Shown here: piece after piece, positions 1-12,000 of the stretch
How positions within the stretch are numbered: the first letter of the stretch is position 1
How the letters are laid out: every line of letters starts with the position of its first letter
Assembly (NCBI RefSeq): GCF_905171765.1
Contig: NC_053391.1
Span: 109,714,644-109,778,643, forward strand
Origin: Bufo bufo
Taxonomy: Eukaryota > Chordata > Amphibia > Anura > Bufonidae
DNA length: 64,000 bases
Direction of reading: 5' to 3'
Program-made: the position numbers and the translations under genes
Notes under the pieces: generated by a model
What the model was told of the DNA's origin: nothing
Databases searched by the model: none
What the model saw: the letters and a program-made list of their open reading frames with translations, nothing else

Positions 1-116
1 GCTGTCTGTGACCGGCCGGGAGCTCCTCCTACTGGTAAGTGACAGGTCTGTGCGGCGCATTGCTTAATGATCTGTCACTTACCAGTAGGAGGACCTCCCG
101 GCCGGTCACAGACAGC
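1..116. repeat. Near-perfect GC-rich hairpin
   Basis: Positions 1-45 are complementary to 72-116 with one or two mismatches, around a 26-nt loop. It could be the end of a larger foldback cut by the window start. Confidence 0.8.
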
Positions 117-149
117 GCAGCAGGTAAGTATGATGCTTCTAATATTGTA

Positions 150-215
150 ATATTGCTAAGTAACCATGGCAACCAGGCCTGCAGTAGCGTCCTGGTTGCC
201 ATGGTTACCGATCGG
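150..215. repeat. Hairpin whose arms are two X-box-like motifs
   Basis: GTAACCATGGCAAC at 160-173 pairs with GTTGCCATGGTTAC at 195-208. Each arm fits the RFX X-box consensus (GTNRCC-N-RGYAAC). No gene start is near, so function is doubtful; the motif pair itself is plain to see. Confidence 0.6.
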
Positions 216-264
216 AGCCCCAGAGCGATTAAACTGGGACTCCGATCGGAACTCTCCGCTGCCA

Positions 265-700
265 CCAATGATCGGGGGGGCCGCACACTGGCCACCAATG
301 ATATAAATACAATAGAGGGGGGGCCGGGAGGGGCCGCACACTGGCCACCAATGATAATACTATAGAGGGAGGGAGGGGGGGCCGGGGGAGGCCGCACACT
401 GGCCACCAATGATAATACAATAGAGGGAGGGAGGGGGGGCCGCACACTGGCCACCAATGATATTAATACAATAGAGGGGGGCCGCACACTGGCCACCAAT
501 GATATTACAATAAAGGGAGGGAGGGGGGGCCGGGGGAGGCCGCACACTGGCCACCATAGATAATACAATAAAGGGAGGGAGGGGGGGCCGGGGGAGGCCG
601 CACACTGGCCACCAATGATATTACAATAGAGGGAGGGGGGCCGGGGGGGGGGGGGCGCACTGGCCACCAATGAAATTAAAACTGGGGAGGGAGGGGGGTC
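265..700. repeat. GC-rich minisatellite, about 8 units of 42-58 bp
   Basis: A core GGCCGCACACTGGCCACCAA recurs at about 282, 339, 394, 444, 486, 541, 599 and 654. Units are separated by runs of G and an AT segment (tgataatacaatagag). Unit lengths differ by the number of GGGA/GGCCGGGG blocks. G is concentrated on the plus strand. Confidence 0.85.
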
Positions 701-769
701 AGCCCCTGATCTCTTATAGGGGGCTATGATATGCACAATTAACCCCTCAGGTGCAGCACCCTTCGGATC

Positions 770-1061
770 AGTCTGTATGAAAGTAACCTACGGCCACGGA
801 TCACGGACACCAATCTTGTGTGCATCCGTGTTCTTTCACGGACCCATTGACTTGAATGGGTCCGTGAACCGTTGTCCGTCAAAAAAATTACACAGGTCAT
901 ATTTTTTTGACGGACAGGAAACACGGATCACGGATGCGGCTGCAATACGGTGCATTTTCCGATTTTTCCACGGACCCATTGAAAGTCAATGGGTCCGCGA
1001 AAAAAAACTGATGCACACGATGTGCATCGGATGCACACAACGGTCGTGTGCATGAGGCCTT
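770..1061. mobile_element. Palindromic MITE, CACACGA/TCGTGTG type
   Basis: Built of inverted segments rich in ACGGATC and TCCGTG with an inner hairpin at 836-867, ending gtcgtgtgcatgaggcct. The same family recurs near 15.8, 21.5, 35.2, 45.4, 50.7, 52.2, 59.9, 61.2 and 63.3 kb. No transposase is encoded. Confidence 0.6.
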
Positions 1062-1063
1062 AA

Positions 1064-1704
1064 TAAGTGGGATTTCTTGCCTTATAAATGGGGTTGGGAC
1101 CATCAGTTGCGTTGAGGAGAAGTCAGGTGGATACACAGCTGATAGTCCTACTGAATAGACTGTTAGAATTTGTATTATGGCAAGAAAAAAGCAGCTAAGT
1201 AAAGAAAAACGAGTGGCCATCATTACTTTAAGAAATGAAGGTCAGTCAGTCAGCCGAAAAATTGGGAAAACTTTAAAAGTAAGGGCTATTTGACCATGAA
1301 GGAGAGTGATGGGGTGCTGTGCCAGATGACCTGGCCTCCACAGTCATCGGACCTGAACCCAATCGAGATGTTTGGGGTGAGCTGGACCGCAGAGTGAAGG
1401 CAAAAGGGCCAACAAGTGCTAAGCATCTCTGGGAACTCCTTCAAGACTGTTGGAAGACCATTTCAGGGGACTACCTCTTGAAGCTCATCAAGAGAATGCC
1501 AAGAGTGTGCAAAGCAGTAATCAAAGCAAAAGGTGGCTACTTTGAAGAACCTAGAATATTACATATTTTCAGTTGTTTCACACTTGTTTGTTATGTATAT
1601 AATTCCACATGTGTTAATTCATAGTTTTGATGCCTTCATAGTCATGAAAATAAAGAAAACTCTTTGAATGAGAAGGTGTGTCCAAACTTTTGGTCTGTAT
1701 TGTA
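1064..1704 (+). pseudogene. Tc1/mariner remnant with large internal deletion
   Basis: The reading starting at 1177 gives MARKKQLSKEKRVAIITLRN, the N-terminal helix-turn-helix region of a Tc1-like transposase. It is cut after about 35 codons and resumes near 1316 in the C-terminal region (PPQSSDLNPIE, containing the catalytic E). The tail ends in tccaaacttttggtctgta, the usual end of a vertebrate Tc1 family. The 5' inverted repeat is missing. The catalytic middle with both D residues is deleted, so it is dead. Confidence 0.8.
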
Positions 1705-1728
1705 ATATATATATTATATATATATATG
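1704..1728. repeat. (TA)n microsatellite
   Basis: A run of alternating T/A directly abuts the Tc1 remnant end, consistent with expansion at the TA target site. Confidence 0.7.
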
Positions 1729-2134
1729 TACCGATAAGTAACTACATACAGACAGTATCACAGGGGAATGTTCATAAGATATCAACCTTGGCATAATCAG
1801 TAATAAATCCTTCCTTTAGAACTTCCACATAAACCTATATCAAGTAGTACTCAAGCTGCTTCCAGTACTGATCCTGCTGACTTAGTCAGTATTTATGTTT
1901 TAGGAGTTCCCCAATATATAGGGATTCATGTTTTATTGGCTTACATTTATTTAATGAGCATGTATTTTTTTTCTTTCATGCTACTTTTGGTCTAATATTT
2001 TTCCCATTAGGGTATTTTTACTTTTAAACATTCTATGTTCTTAACTATAATATGTCAGATGTGTACATGACAGAATATGTAAGAATGTCCAGTGTGAACT
2101 GAATGCATAGACAAATGTTAGGGAACACTTTGAA

Positions 2135-2452
2135 GGAGTCGTCCCGTGTGGACATTTATGGCATATCCATATTTTGCGCTCTCCATTCACTGCAGAGCAC
2201 AACGTGTTCCTGTTTTTCAGAGAGCAGTGGGTCCTAGACCTGGGACATCCACCTTTCAGACATTTACAGTATATACCAGTTGTCAGCTACCTTAGGCACC
2301 CCCAGCATGCACACTTGCTTGGCTGTTTTTTTAACTCCCATAGAAGAGAAAGCAGGATTCTGGGAGTTGTAATTTTAGAACAGCTGGAGCGCCGGAGGTT
2401 GCTGATCCCTGGTATATACAGTGGATATACCCTGAAGGGGATACCCCTTTAA
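2135..2452. mobile_element. Nested MITE: foldback with an embedded hAT-like segment
   Basis: The outer ends (catttatggcatatccat and gtggatataccctgaaggggatacccc) are imperfectly complementary. Inside, 2295-2412 carries the actcccagcatgc / gggagttgtaattttagaacagctgg segment, also seen intact at 8506-8652. Confidence 0.5.
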
Positions 2453-2899
2453 GAATGCCCTCACGGACATGATTACTGGGCAATCATGTGCCCACGCGCC
2501 CATCCTGATGTATATATCTCACATTTTATGCTCATGGGTAAATGTGTCGAAATTACCACCAGCAGCACCTATAAGCATGGGGAGTGGAGGACTATACATG
2601 ATCCAAGAAGTCTTAAGATGCCATTACACAAGTGCACTAATATACAGCATGTCTTGATAGCAGTGGGCATATCACATCTACAGTAGAAGTATTACCACAC
2701 TGTAACAGCACCGTATGTAAATGGTGTCTGAAATCTTCTGATATCCTGCCTCTACCCTTCAATATTATCAAATCATTTCCATTCATATAAAGGAAGCTAT
2801 TCAGGTAGTATACATGACAAATGTACTGTGAACGCAGCTCTTCAATGTAATTGTCTAAATTTACAACCTTGGTACACGTGTTAAGGTAATATATTTTTT

Positions 2900-2905
2900 T
2901 TTATT
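2900..2905 (-). terminator. AATAAA poly(A) signal of the docking-complex gene
   Basis: On the minus strand AATAAA begins 39 nt after the TAA stop, implying a very short 3' UTR. It is the first canonical signal after the coding region. A longer alternative 3' end cannot be excluded. Confidence 0.55.
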
Positions 2906-2943
2906 GCAGAAATGTTAGATGTTTCCTCCAGGTCCATATGTAT

Positions 2944-3047
2944 TTAGACCATCTTTCTTTGTCTCTTTCTCTTTGCCTTCTTTTGTCTGGAGCTAACATC
3001 ACGCAGAATCTTTTTCCATACTTCTGCTAAATCCACGACTTCAACAA
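2944..3047 (-). CDS. Docking-complex gene, last coding exon (residues 502-535 and stop)
   Basis: The acceptor is ...ttctaaag, a non-canonical AAAG but in the right phase; the stop TAA is at 2946-2944. It encodes VVEVVDLAEVWKKILRDVSS and a lysine/arginine-rich end. The phase match with exon 9 and the poly(A) signal just downstream support it. Confidence 0.78.
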
Positions 3048-6000
3048 CTTTAGAAAAAAACAAAAAAAACATGTAGGATAAATGATCATTTATATGGATA
3101 TCACAGAATGCCCCATCCAATGATGTCTTGCTCACTTGGATATTATAATTGCAAACAGTCCTCATAAATTGTCATACTGTCCATCTGGCTATATTTATAT
3201 TCTCAACCTTCAAGACTCTCCAAAGTAGAAGTCTAGCCCAAAACTCTTTAAAGGGGTATTCCCATCTGGACATTTATAGCATATCGCCAACCTCTGCCAT
3301 ACCCTATAATATAGGACTAATCACCAAAACTACAGTATGGAGTATTATTTGTGCCGAGTGCACTGGATAAACCCTGGTACACTCAGGAAGAAAAACAATT
3401 GCACAGATATACTGTATAATAGCCGGCTCTCCAGGTAAAAATATAATATGTTTAAATAATAGTAATTGAAGGGCATCTGTCAGCAGAATGAAACTGGCTG
3501 AACTGTTAATGTGCACTTGGCAGCTGAAGACATCTGTGTTGGCCCCGTGTTCATATGTGTCCACATTGCTGAGAAAATGTTTTTTATGCAAATGAGCCTC
3601 TAGGAGCAACGGGGGCGCTGCTGTTACACCTAGAGGTTCTGCTATCTCTGCAACTGCCGCGCCGAGAAGTTGCAGAGAGGGAAGAGCCTCTAAGTGTAAC
3701 GGCAACGCCCCCTTTGCTCCTGGAGGCTAATTTGCATATATTAAAACATCAAGCAATGCAGTGTCACGGTGGGGAAACTGCCCAACGTATAATGAGGGCC
3801 AGACGAGAAAGCAACTAGGCCTGGATGCTGGGATCAGGTCACCTCCTAAAGCGTCCCTAATCCTCGCCCTAACACTTTACCGTATGAGCGTACCTGGATG
3901 GTAGGGTGGCTCATATCCAGGAAACCTAGGACCCTGAGTCGCCCTGATAATCCCTCAAAGGGTACTCTCACACCTGCGGCAGAGGATTCCGGCAGGCAGT
4001 TCTGTCGCCGGAACTGCCTGCCGGATCCATCAAAACGTATGCAAACTGATGGCATTTGTCAGATGGATCAGGATCCTGATCCGTCTGACAAATGCATTGA
4101 AATGCCGGATCCGTCTCTCCGGTGTCATCCGGAAAAATGGATCCGGCGTTTAATTTTTTCACATTTTTTTGTGGTCTGAGCATGCCCAAAAATGGATCTG
4201 TTTTACCGGAACACTCGGGGCTGGAAACGGCATTAATGGCAAGTGTTACAGAATTTTGGACGGAGATAAAACCGCAGCATGCTGCGGTATTATCTCCATC
4301 CTGAAAAGGCAAAAAGACTAAACTGAAAACATCCTGATGCATCCTGAACGGATTTCTCTCCATTCAGAATGCATTAGGATAAAACTGATCAGTGCTTTTC
4401 CGGTGTTGAGCCCCTAGGACGGAACTCAATGCCGGAAAAGAATAACGCTAGTGTGAAATTACCCAAATAGAGAAAGGGGCTGAGACGACCTGTTCATCCC
4501 AGACACGGATGAACAGAAGTCTCACTGGCCTAGCTGACAGAGAAGGGACAGACAGTGCACCGCTACTAAATCGTCAGGCAAGAGCCAACAGACAACATGT
4601 ACTTACCTGCCGCGACAACAACGGCAACCGGACCCCCATGCGGACAGAATGCATGGCGGCCCCCGGCAGAGCTGCCCACTGACTTGTGGTTCCCCCTCCG
4701 GGGAATCCTGAGACCCCCTTTCGGAGGTACACAACACAGGAACATGTCTAGCAAACATGCTGGACTACAGACACCAACAGACCAGACATGTAACAACCAC
4801 TAGATAAGACAACAACCACCCATACATAAACATCACCAAACATATGCAAGGGTAGTGAAGGGAAGGTAGGCAACGGGATGACATAGAAGACATTGGGGAG
4901 ACACTGATGTCCCACTAGGGGGCCCTCAAGGACTGGGCAGATAGAACACCCAGGACAGGAGCATAGCTCCAGCACAAACAGAAGCTAGAGTACAACTGAC
5001 TCCAGCCTGGAAGCCACAAGCAAGATAAACACCAAGTGGCCACACCCAGCCAGGTAGTTAACCCATCCAGCACCAGACAGGGAGGAACCATATTATGAGG
5101 GGCAGAGCACATACATGCAGCAACAACAATGCGTTGCCACAGGCAACAGCATGCACGGCAAATGTCTCATGGCACACAACACTGAGGCCGTGACATGCAG
5201 GCACATATGAGCATAGGACCAACATAGATGCCTTCAGCTGCCAAGCGCACATGTAACAGGTCAGCCAGTTTCATAGGTGTAAATTTGCTGACAGATGCCC
5301 TTTAACATACAGTATAATGCAATATTAAAACAATAATTCCACAACCCTAAATGGGGCAGAAATCCATGTGTCTGCTGCCCCATTCAAATGAATGAAACTG
5401 ATCTTCTGTTGGGAAATTTCTGCAACATCCGCGGTTTTTAGTGCAGATTTGATGCGGTTTTGACGCAGATCTCATCCTTCCATTTAAAATCTTGAAATCT
5501 GCAGCTAAAACCACTAACATAATTGACAAGCTGCAGATTTTGAAATCAGCACTGCAGGTCAATTTGCATACGGCAAAAAACTGCAAAGTGTAATCTCATA
5601 TGCTCTGCTGGAACTGTAATAAACAGGAATCAGCACAGAAAGAACGCACGCATTCTGCAACGTGTGCAGGTACACTTATAAGGCAAAGTTAGTAATGGTA
5701 TGTGTCTCAGACTTTCAGCAGTAACATGCATCCGCAAAATACATATGGTCGTGTGCATGAGCCCTATAGCTGATTGTTGAGGGTCCCGGCATCAGGACAT
5801 TCAGGACCCAGGTTTCTGGCCTCTCATCCTTGTTTGGTCCATTCCTGATATGTGCAATCTATGCATGTACTAAGTGGAGAGTTTTCAGTATTTGGAATCG
5901 TATTTCTTTATTGCTTTTGAATCATTTTTAAAGGCATTTAAAAAATCACAGCAACGAATTTACTATTTAATTTAGGTTATAATTATTAGTTGTTACGGAT

Positions 6001-9000
6001 TTAGTGGAGCCATTGTGTCTAAAACTGGAAAACACCATAAGGGTGGATTCCAGATAGAAAGCAGCTGTCCTACTGGACAGAACAAACAGACTAAACAGAC
6101 ACTTTGGCAGAGAAAGATTCAGGACTGGGCAGACTAGGAACATGTTCAGACTTGGAATAGTAACTTCAGGAACCCAGGCATTCAGAGACCTAGACTTGGA
6201 ACTCAATCAAACTTAGAATAGTAACTTCAGGAATCAAGGCATAAAGAGATAGACGGAACATGTTCAGACTTGGATAAGAACTTCAGGAACCCAAGCAGAT
6301 GATAGTAGCAGCAGACATGGCAATGACTTCAGGAACCCGTACATATCAAAGAAGACCGGTCCAAACAGTAACAACTGCAGGGACCAGTGCACACATGGCA
6401 GTAGCTTCAGGAAACTGAACATACCAGATAAGAGCAGGTAGACATGGAACTGCAGGAACCCAGGCACACTAAGCAAGAACAGGCAGATACAAGACAAAAC
6501 GCCAGGAACAGGCTTGAGACTTCAGGAGCAAACATGGTTGCACAGCCAGGGTCTGGCCACACGCTTCAGACAAAACTTACTCCAAACAGACAGAGCTCAG
6601 GAACTTTATAGCAGATTGAGGTGCAGATTCAGACACAGACTGTGGAATTAACCCATAAGGAACCAGATTGGAGAGAGCACACGTCACAATAGAACTGTTC
6701 CCACCCACCAGTAATCCGTGGCCAGTATGCATAGAACAGAGGCAGATGTGCAATATCACACCAACATATAGCTCTAGATTCACCTCCACAAATATTCGGC
6801 AACCAGCACACATGTAAATAATGGCTCACAGTGAACAGATGTGCAGCATTAGTAAAATCCATTGCTTATAATGAAATAGATAAACATACCGGAATCAGTT
6901 GGTTTGATCACTTTTGGCATGGATGGCAAAGAAATCCTCTTGTGCACCACAGACATATCAGATGCATCCAAAATGGGGTCAATGGGGATAGAAGAAAAAT
7001 CGTCATCAGTCATGTCTCGTAATGCACAAAAATTGAGAATCTGTATTATGTCATCCATTTTCATCTCCAGAATTCCTAGGAAAAACAGGAATACATAAAT
7101 AGTCATTGTTCATGTTCTGACAGCCCCAGACAATGATTGAAAACTTGTTCGTTGATGTTATCCTTCACCTTCTTTTGATGCTTGTACTATGCTTTGGGTG
7201 GGCCTCCACTATACATTTTGTGGTTGTTCTTACAGTGCAAAGAATTTATACATGCATGGAATAGGCACTAAAGGGGTGGTCAGGTAGTCTAAAATGTTTA
7301 AAGGCTTTATCTGGTATAGAATAATACCCTCCTGATCTTAATGGACCAATGTGTGCATCTTGTTCTTCCCCAGCCTATGGCTGTTCACCTTGGGGTATTT
7401 TAGTCAGCCTCCCCTATGGAGGGGTGCCTGAGCAATAGGTTCTAGTATGCTAGTTTCCTGCAATGGTATGTCATTAGCTTGTTTGCCTGTTCTGCATACC
7501 AACTTCTGCCCGACCTCTGGATTTGATCCTTTGCTGTCTGACTTGATCTCTGCCTGACCTCTCTAATGACCCAGAGTTACCAACCGCACCTTTGTCAGTC
7601 CAGTTTTAATGGAAGAATAAAGTACTTGAATTTTACAGAGGTGAGTGCTGCATCATTCTTCTTCCTGAACTGTGGATTATTGGACTTACACTGTATATTG
7701 TTGTGCTTAACCGAACTGCTTCACCCCTAATTCCTGTATTCAAGACTGCAATGAGGTAGTGCTGACAATTTCTCTTCTCTTTCTATATGATTGTTACAAA
7801 TCACTTTTTTTCACTTCAGTCCCCTAGGGGTCCAACACTGCCCTAGTAACCGAACAGCTCCCTCGATCTCGGCATGGGGGATCTGTTTGGCTCAGGTATC
7901 GCAGAGCTCCAGGGGAAAGATGTCATCAGACGCCATGGTTGCAATTGACCACAGCAATGTGAGGGGTTAAATGTCCGTGATTGGCGTTAATGCAAATAGC
8001 AGACAATGCCCCTTGGTGCCTGCTGTGTAAAGCAGCAGGGATCCAGCAGCTATGGTGCCAACTCTGCTTCGGAGAGGGCACCAGGTTTAAAGTCCCGACT
8101 GTACATGTATGGAAGGGTTAAGGAAGGGTTAAAATAAAAGTAATTACCCCAGATAACTAGGGCCTACAGCATTATAATAATGCTTGAGAACACTCCTATA
8201 TATCTATATAGGGCCTTCTGTATGGAAGGCAGAAACCTTGTATAAAGAGATCTGCGTTTATTATAATTTACTAAATTAGACTATTACCGTTATCTCAAAG
8301 TACTGGTATTTGTATATACCAATATATTGTACATGAATACTACGGAAGGTTTTTAGTTATTTTGTTAGGACTGCCTGTGCTCTGTAGCACCCTGGTAAGG
8401 TGTCAGTCTCCCATACATAAGGCCATGAGTTTGTGACCTTGTAGTAACAATTTAAAAGTAAAGACTGAGTACATTTTAAATCTACACTGCCCTAATGCTC
8501 TAAGTCAGGCATCCTCAAACTGCGGCCCTCCAGCTGTTGAAAAACTACAACTCCCAGCATGCCCGAACAGCCTACAGGTATCGGCCTACAGCAGGGCATT
8601 GTGGGAGTTGTAGTTTTACAACAGCTGGAGGGCCGCAGTTTGAGGATGCCTGCTCTAAGTGTTTGGGGATACTCTATATATGGAAATAGCCATATAGGGA
8701 GCCAGCATAGGACTCCCAGAGCACTGACTCCATATGGAGTTAGCCATATCTCGAGTTAGGCAGAAGACTCCTAATCAGCACAGGGACTCCCAAGAGTTAA
8801 AGAGTGAGTGCGCGGCCCGCGGAGAGAATTTCCAGTGAGGTACATTACCAATCCACCCCTGCTTATAACAGATAAAGCACTCATTGTTAATGATTAAAGA
8901 AGTTGTCTCAGATAATTGTAAATCTGGAATAAGCCCTCCAATACCCTAAAAATAAAAAATTATCTTACACTTCTGCAGCGTTGTTCCAGTCCTCCTACCG

Positions 9001-12000
9001 CTGCTTGTTTACACACTGTAGTGGGGACATGCTGGTATACAGCACATGACTGCTGCAGCCAATCGCTGTCCTCAACTGTCTAATGCTGAGGACAGTGACT
9101 GGCTTCAGCAGTGATGTTTCATAGAACTGCACCTCACTGGGCACGTCACAGTTTCAGTGACATCCACAGTGATGTGCAGGTGTACAAGTGACCCCTGCAG
9201 CCAATCACTGTCCTCAGCGTTAGACTGCCAAGGGCAGTGATTGGCTGCAGCAGTCACATGCAGAATACTGGCATGCCATCACTAGGGTTGAGCAAGAATA
9301 TTCGAATAGCAAATTTTTATCGAGAATTCGCGAATATTTAGAACATAGTGCTATATATTCGTTATATCGAATATTCTACTTTTTTTTTCATCTGAACACA
9401 TGATTCCTCTCTGCTTCTTGCTTGTGGGCCAATGAGAAGGAAGCAATGTCAAGTTCACAACAATACTCAGGGCAGCAATCAGTAATCTGCAGTCAGACCC
9501 GCTGAATTGTGATGTTGCACGTAGTGCGAAAAAATATTCTAATCACTGCCGATTAGCGCAATCGCAAATATATTGGAGCACTTGACTCTATCTGCATATA
9601 AAGCTATTCTAATGTTCTGCCGTGCCAACCATTTTTTCCAGTCTCAGGAAACTTATACCAGCTTGAAAAATGTAGCCAAAGGGACCCACGCCTGTATTTC
9701 GCGTTACGAATTCGCATTACAAGATTTTTACATTGCTGATTTATAGCATTCAATAAAATAATGTTGAATTCTCGAAATTTGTGAATATATGACAAATATT
9801 CTACAAAATATTCGTAAAATATTGCAAATTCGAATATAGCCCCTGCCGCTCATCACTACAGTTTCTAAACAAGCAGTGGTAGGAGTACTGGACCAGAGCT
9901 ATAGAGAACGTTGCTGGGGAAAGGGTATAAGTATAAGATGATTTTTTTTATTTTAAACTATTACAAAGCTTGTCAGACAACTCCTTTAAAGGGAACCTGT
10001 CACTCGGATTTTGTGTATAGAGCTGAGGACATGGTTTGCTAGATCGCCGCTAGCACATCCGCAATACCCAGTCCCCATAGCTCTGTGTGCTTTCATTGTG
10101 TAAATAAAAACGATTTGATATATATGCAAATTAACCTGAGATGAGTCCTGTCCCTGAGATGAGTCATTGTTACACAATAAAAGCACACAGAGCTATGGGG
10201 ACTGGGTATTGCGGATGGGCTAGCGGCCATCTAGCAACCCATGTCCTCAGCTCTATACACAAAATCCCGGTGACAGGTTCCCTTTAAGTTATATGATCTC
10301 AGTTTCCAGTCGGCTTTTATAGCAGGCAATACAACAGAAGGTAGGAGCATTGTTTTATACAGAACATTATTCCCACCACTGCAGATATTGCATAGTCTAT
10401 GTTTGACCCTTTAAAACTAGTATCGTAATGTAGGTGCAGTGGTCTTATTGGGGGGACAAAAATGTGAGCAGAGACTGAACAAATCATCTACCAAAACATA
10501 TAAAACCGTCTCCCACTTTATACAGTAACAGATGTGATGATTGTGGATTACACAATACTTACTGAAATACTTTATCTTTTCATGGCACGTAAGTTTTTTA
10601 AACCATAGGTTCTTCTCCATAGATGCTAAGTCACAACCAAGATCCTTCACCAAATCCTCGGTAGCTGATGTGATCCGATTCAAATCTACTGTCATTTCCA
10701 TATATTTGTTTTTGTATTTTTCTGTTGTTTCAGATGTTTTCTGCAGTTCTTCCTGTGAGGATGTTACAGAATTAAGGCTATGAGTGAAGATGAGCGTCCT
10801 TCCATGAGTCATAAATCATTGGATGCTACAATAACACCTACAAACATCTCCATTAACACGTAGGCTACTTTCACATCTGCGCTTTCCCTTTCTGCTATTG
10901 AGATCCGTCATAGGATCGCAAAACCGGAGGAAAACGCTTCAGTTTTGTCCCGATTCATTGTCAAGGGGGATAAAACTGAACAGAACAGAGTGGACCTGAA
11001 TGCATTCCGTTCCCAGCAAGCAGCGTTTTTGAGTGCGTCATGGGATACTCATCAAGATGGATTTGTCATGAAACACAATGCAAAGTCAATGGCAGCGGAT
11101 CCGTTTTTTCAGACACGAAAAAAAAAAAACGGATTCGGCGCCCATTGACTTACAGTGGATTAGTGACGGATCAGTCTTGTTCATTTGGGATATAATACAA
11201 CCAGATCTGTTGTAAAAGGATGCAGATGTTGTATGATATACCGGATGCGTTTTTGCTGAACCCATGACAGAACCAGCAAAAATGCAGATGTGAAAGTAGC
11301 CTAAAGGGTTTTCTGTAACTTAGATACTGACATATCCTCAGGATAGGCCATCAAAATCATTTTGGTTTGGGTCTGACACCCAGCTACCCCACTGATCAAC
11401 TGTGGGACATGCGTAAGTTGTCTGGAAAGATCGCTATGTAACATCATTGCTTCTATTTTTGCTATTAAATGATATCAATCCTGCAAGGCTCTTATCTTGT
11501 TTTTCTTAAAGAGAGCAATAAACCATCCTTCTACTGGCTAACACGGTACTAGACTTTTTTCTTTTGACTTGAACCAATCTGACATTGACGTATGAAGTAC
11601 CGTAATTACTATATATGTTGTTATACAGAATATTATTGTTCGTGTGGAAAAAATATTACTATGCAGACTACGCATTAATGGGGTTCTCTGGGATTTACAT
11701 ATTGATGACTCAGAATAGTTCATTAATATAAGATCAGCGAGGGTCCAACTACTGGGTCGCCTGCCAATCACATGTTTGATGAGGATGCAGCGCTCCTGTG
11801 AGCGTCACAACTTCCGCGCAGCTTACCAAGCACAGCGCCGTACATAGTATAGTGGCTGTGCTTGGTATTGCAACTCAGCCCCATTCACTTGAATTGGGGC
11901 AGAGCTGAGTCTAGGCCATGTGACTGAAGAATGTGACATCACATGGCCTAAGAGGCTCGCCTCTTTGTAAAGCTGATCTGCCGGGGTCCTGGTAGTTGCA

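Larger units (their letters stand above)
3465..5304. mobile_element. GGGCATCTGTCAGC TTAA-type MITE, split by an LTR-like insertion
   Basis: The left half is 3465-3761 and the right half 5196-5304, ending gctgacagatgccctttaa. The halves are the two ends of the element seen whole at 29413-29863. The 1434 bp between them is the LTR-like element described separately. Confidence 0.75.

Noticed and set aside
29..736. 235-codon proline-rich open frame on the minus strand
   Set aside because: It is a translation of the G-rich minisatellite; repeats without stops give long frames. No start context, splice sites or family resemblance.
2469..2686. Two overlapping 62-66 codon frames
   Set aside because: Short, overlapping in different frames, next to a MITE and without any recognisable protein feature.
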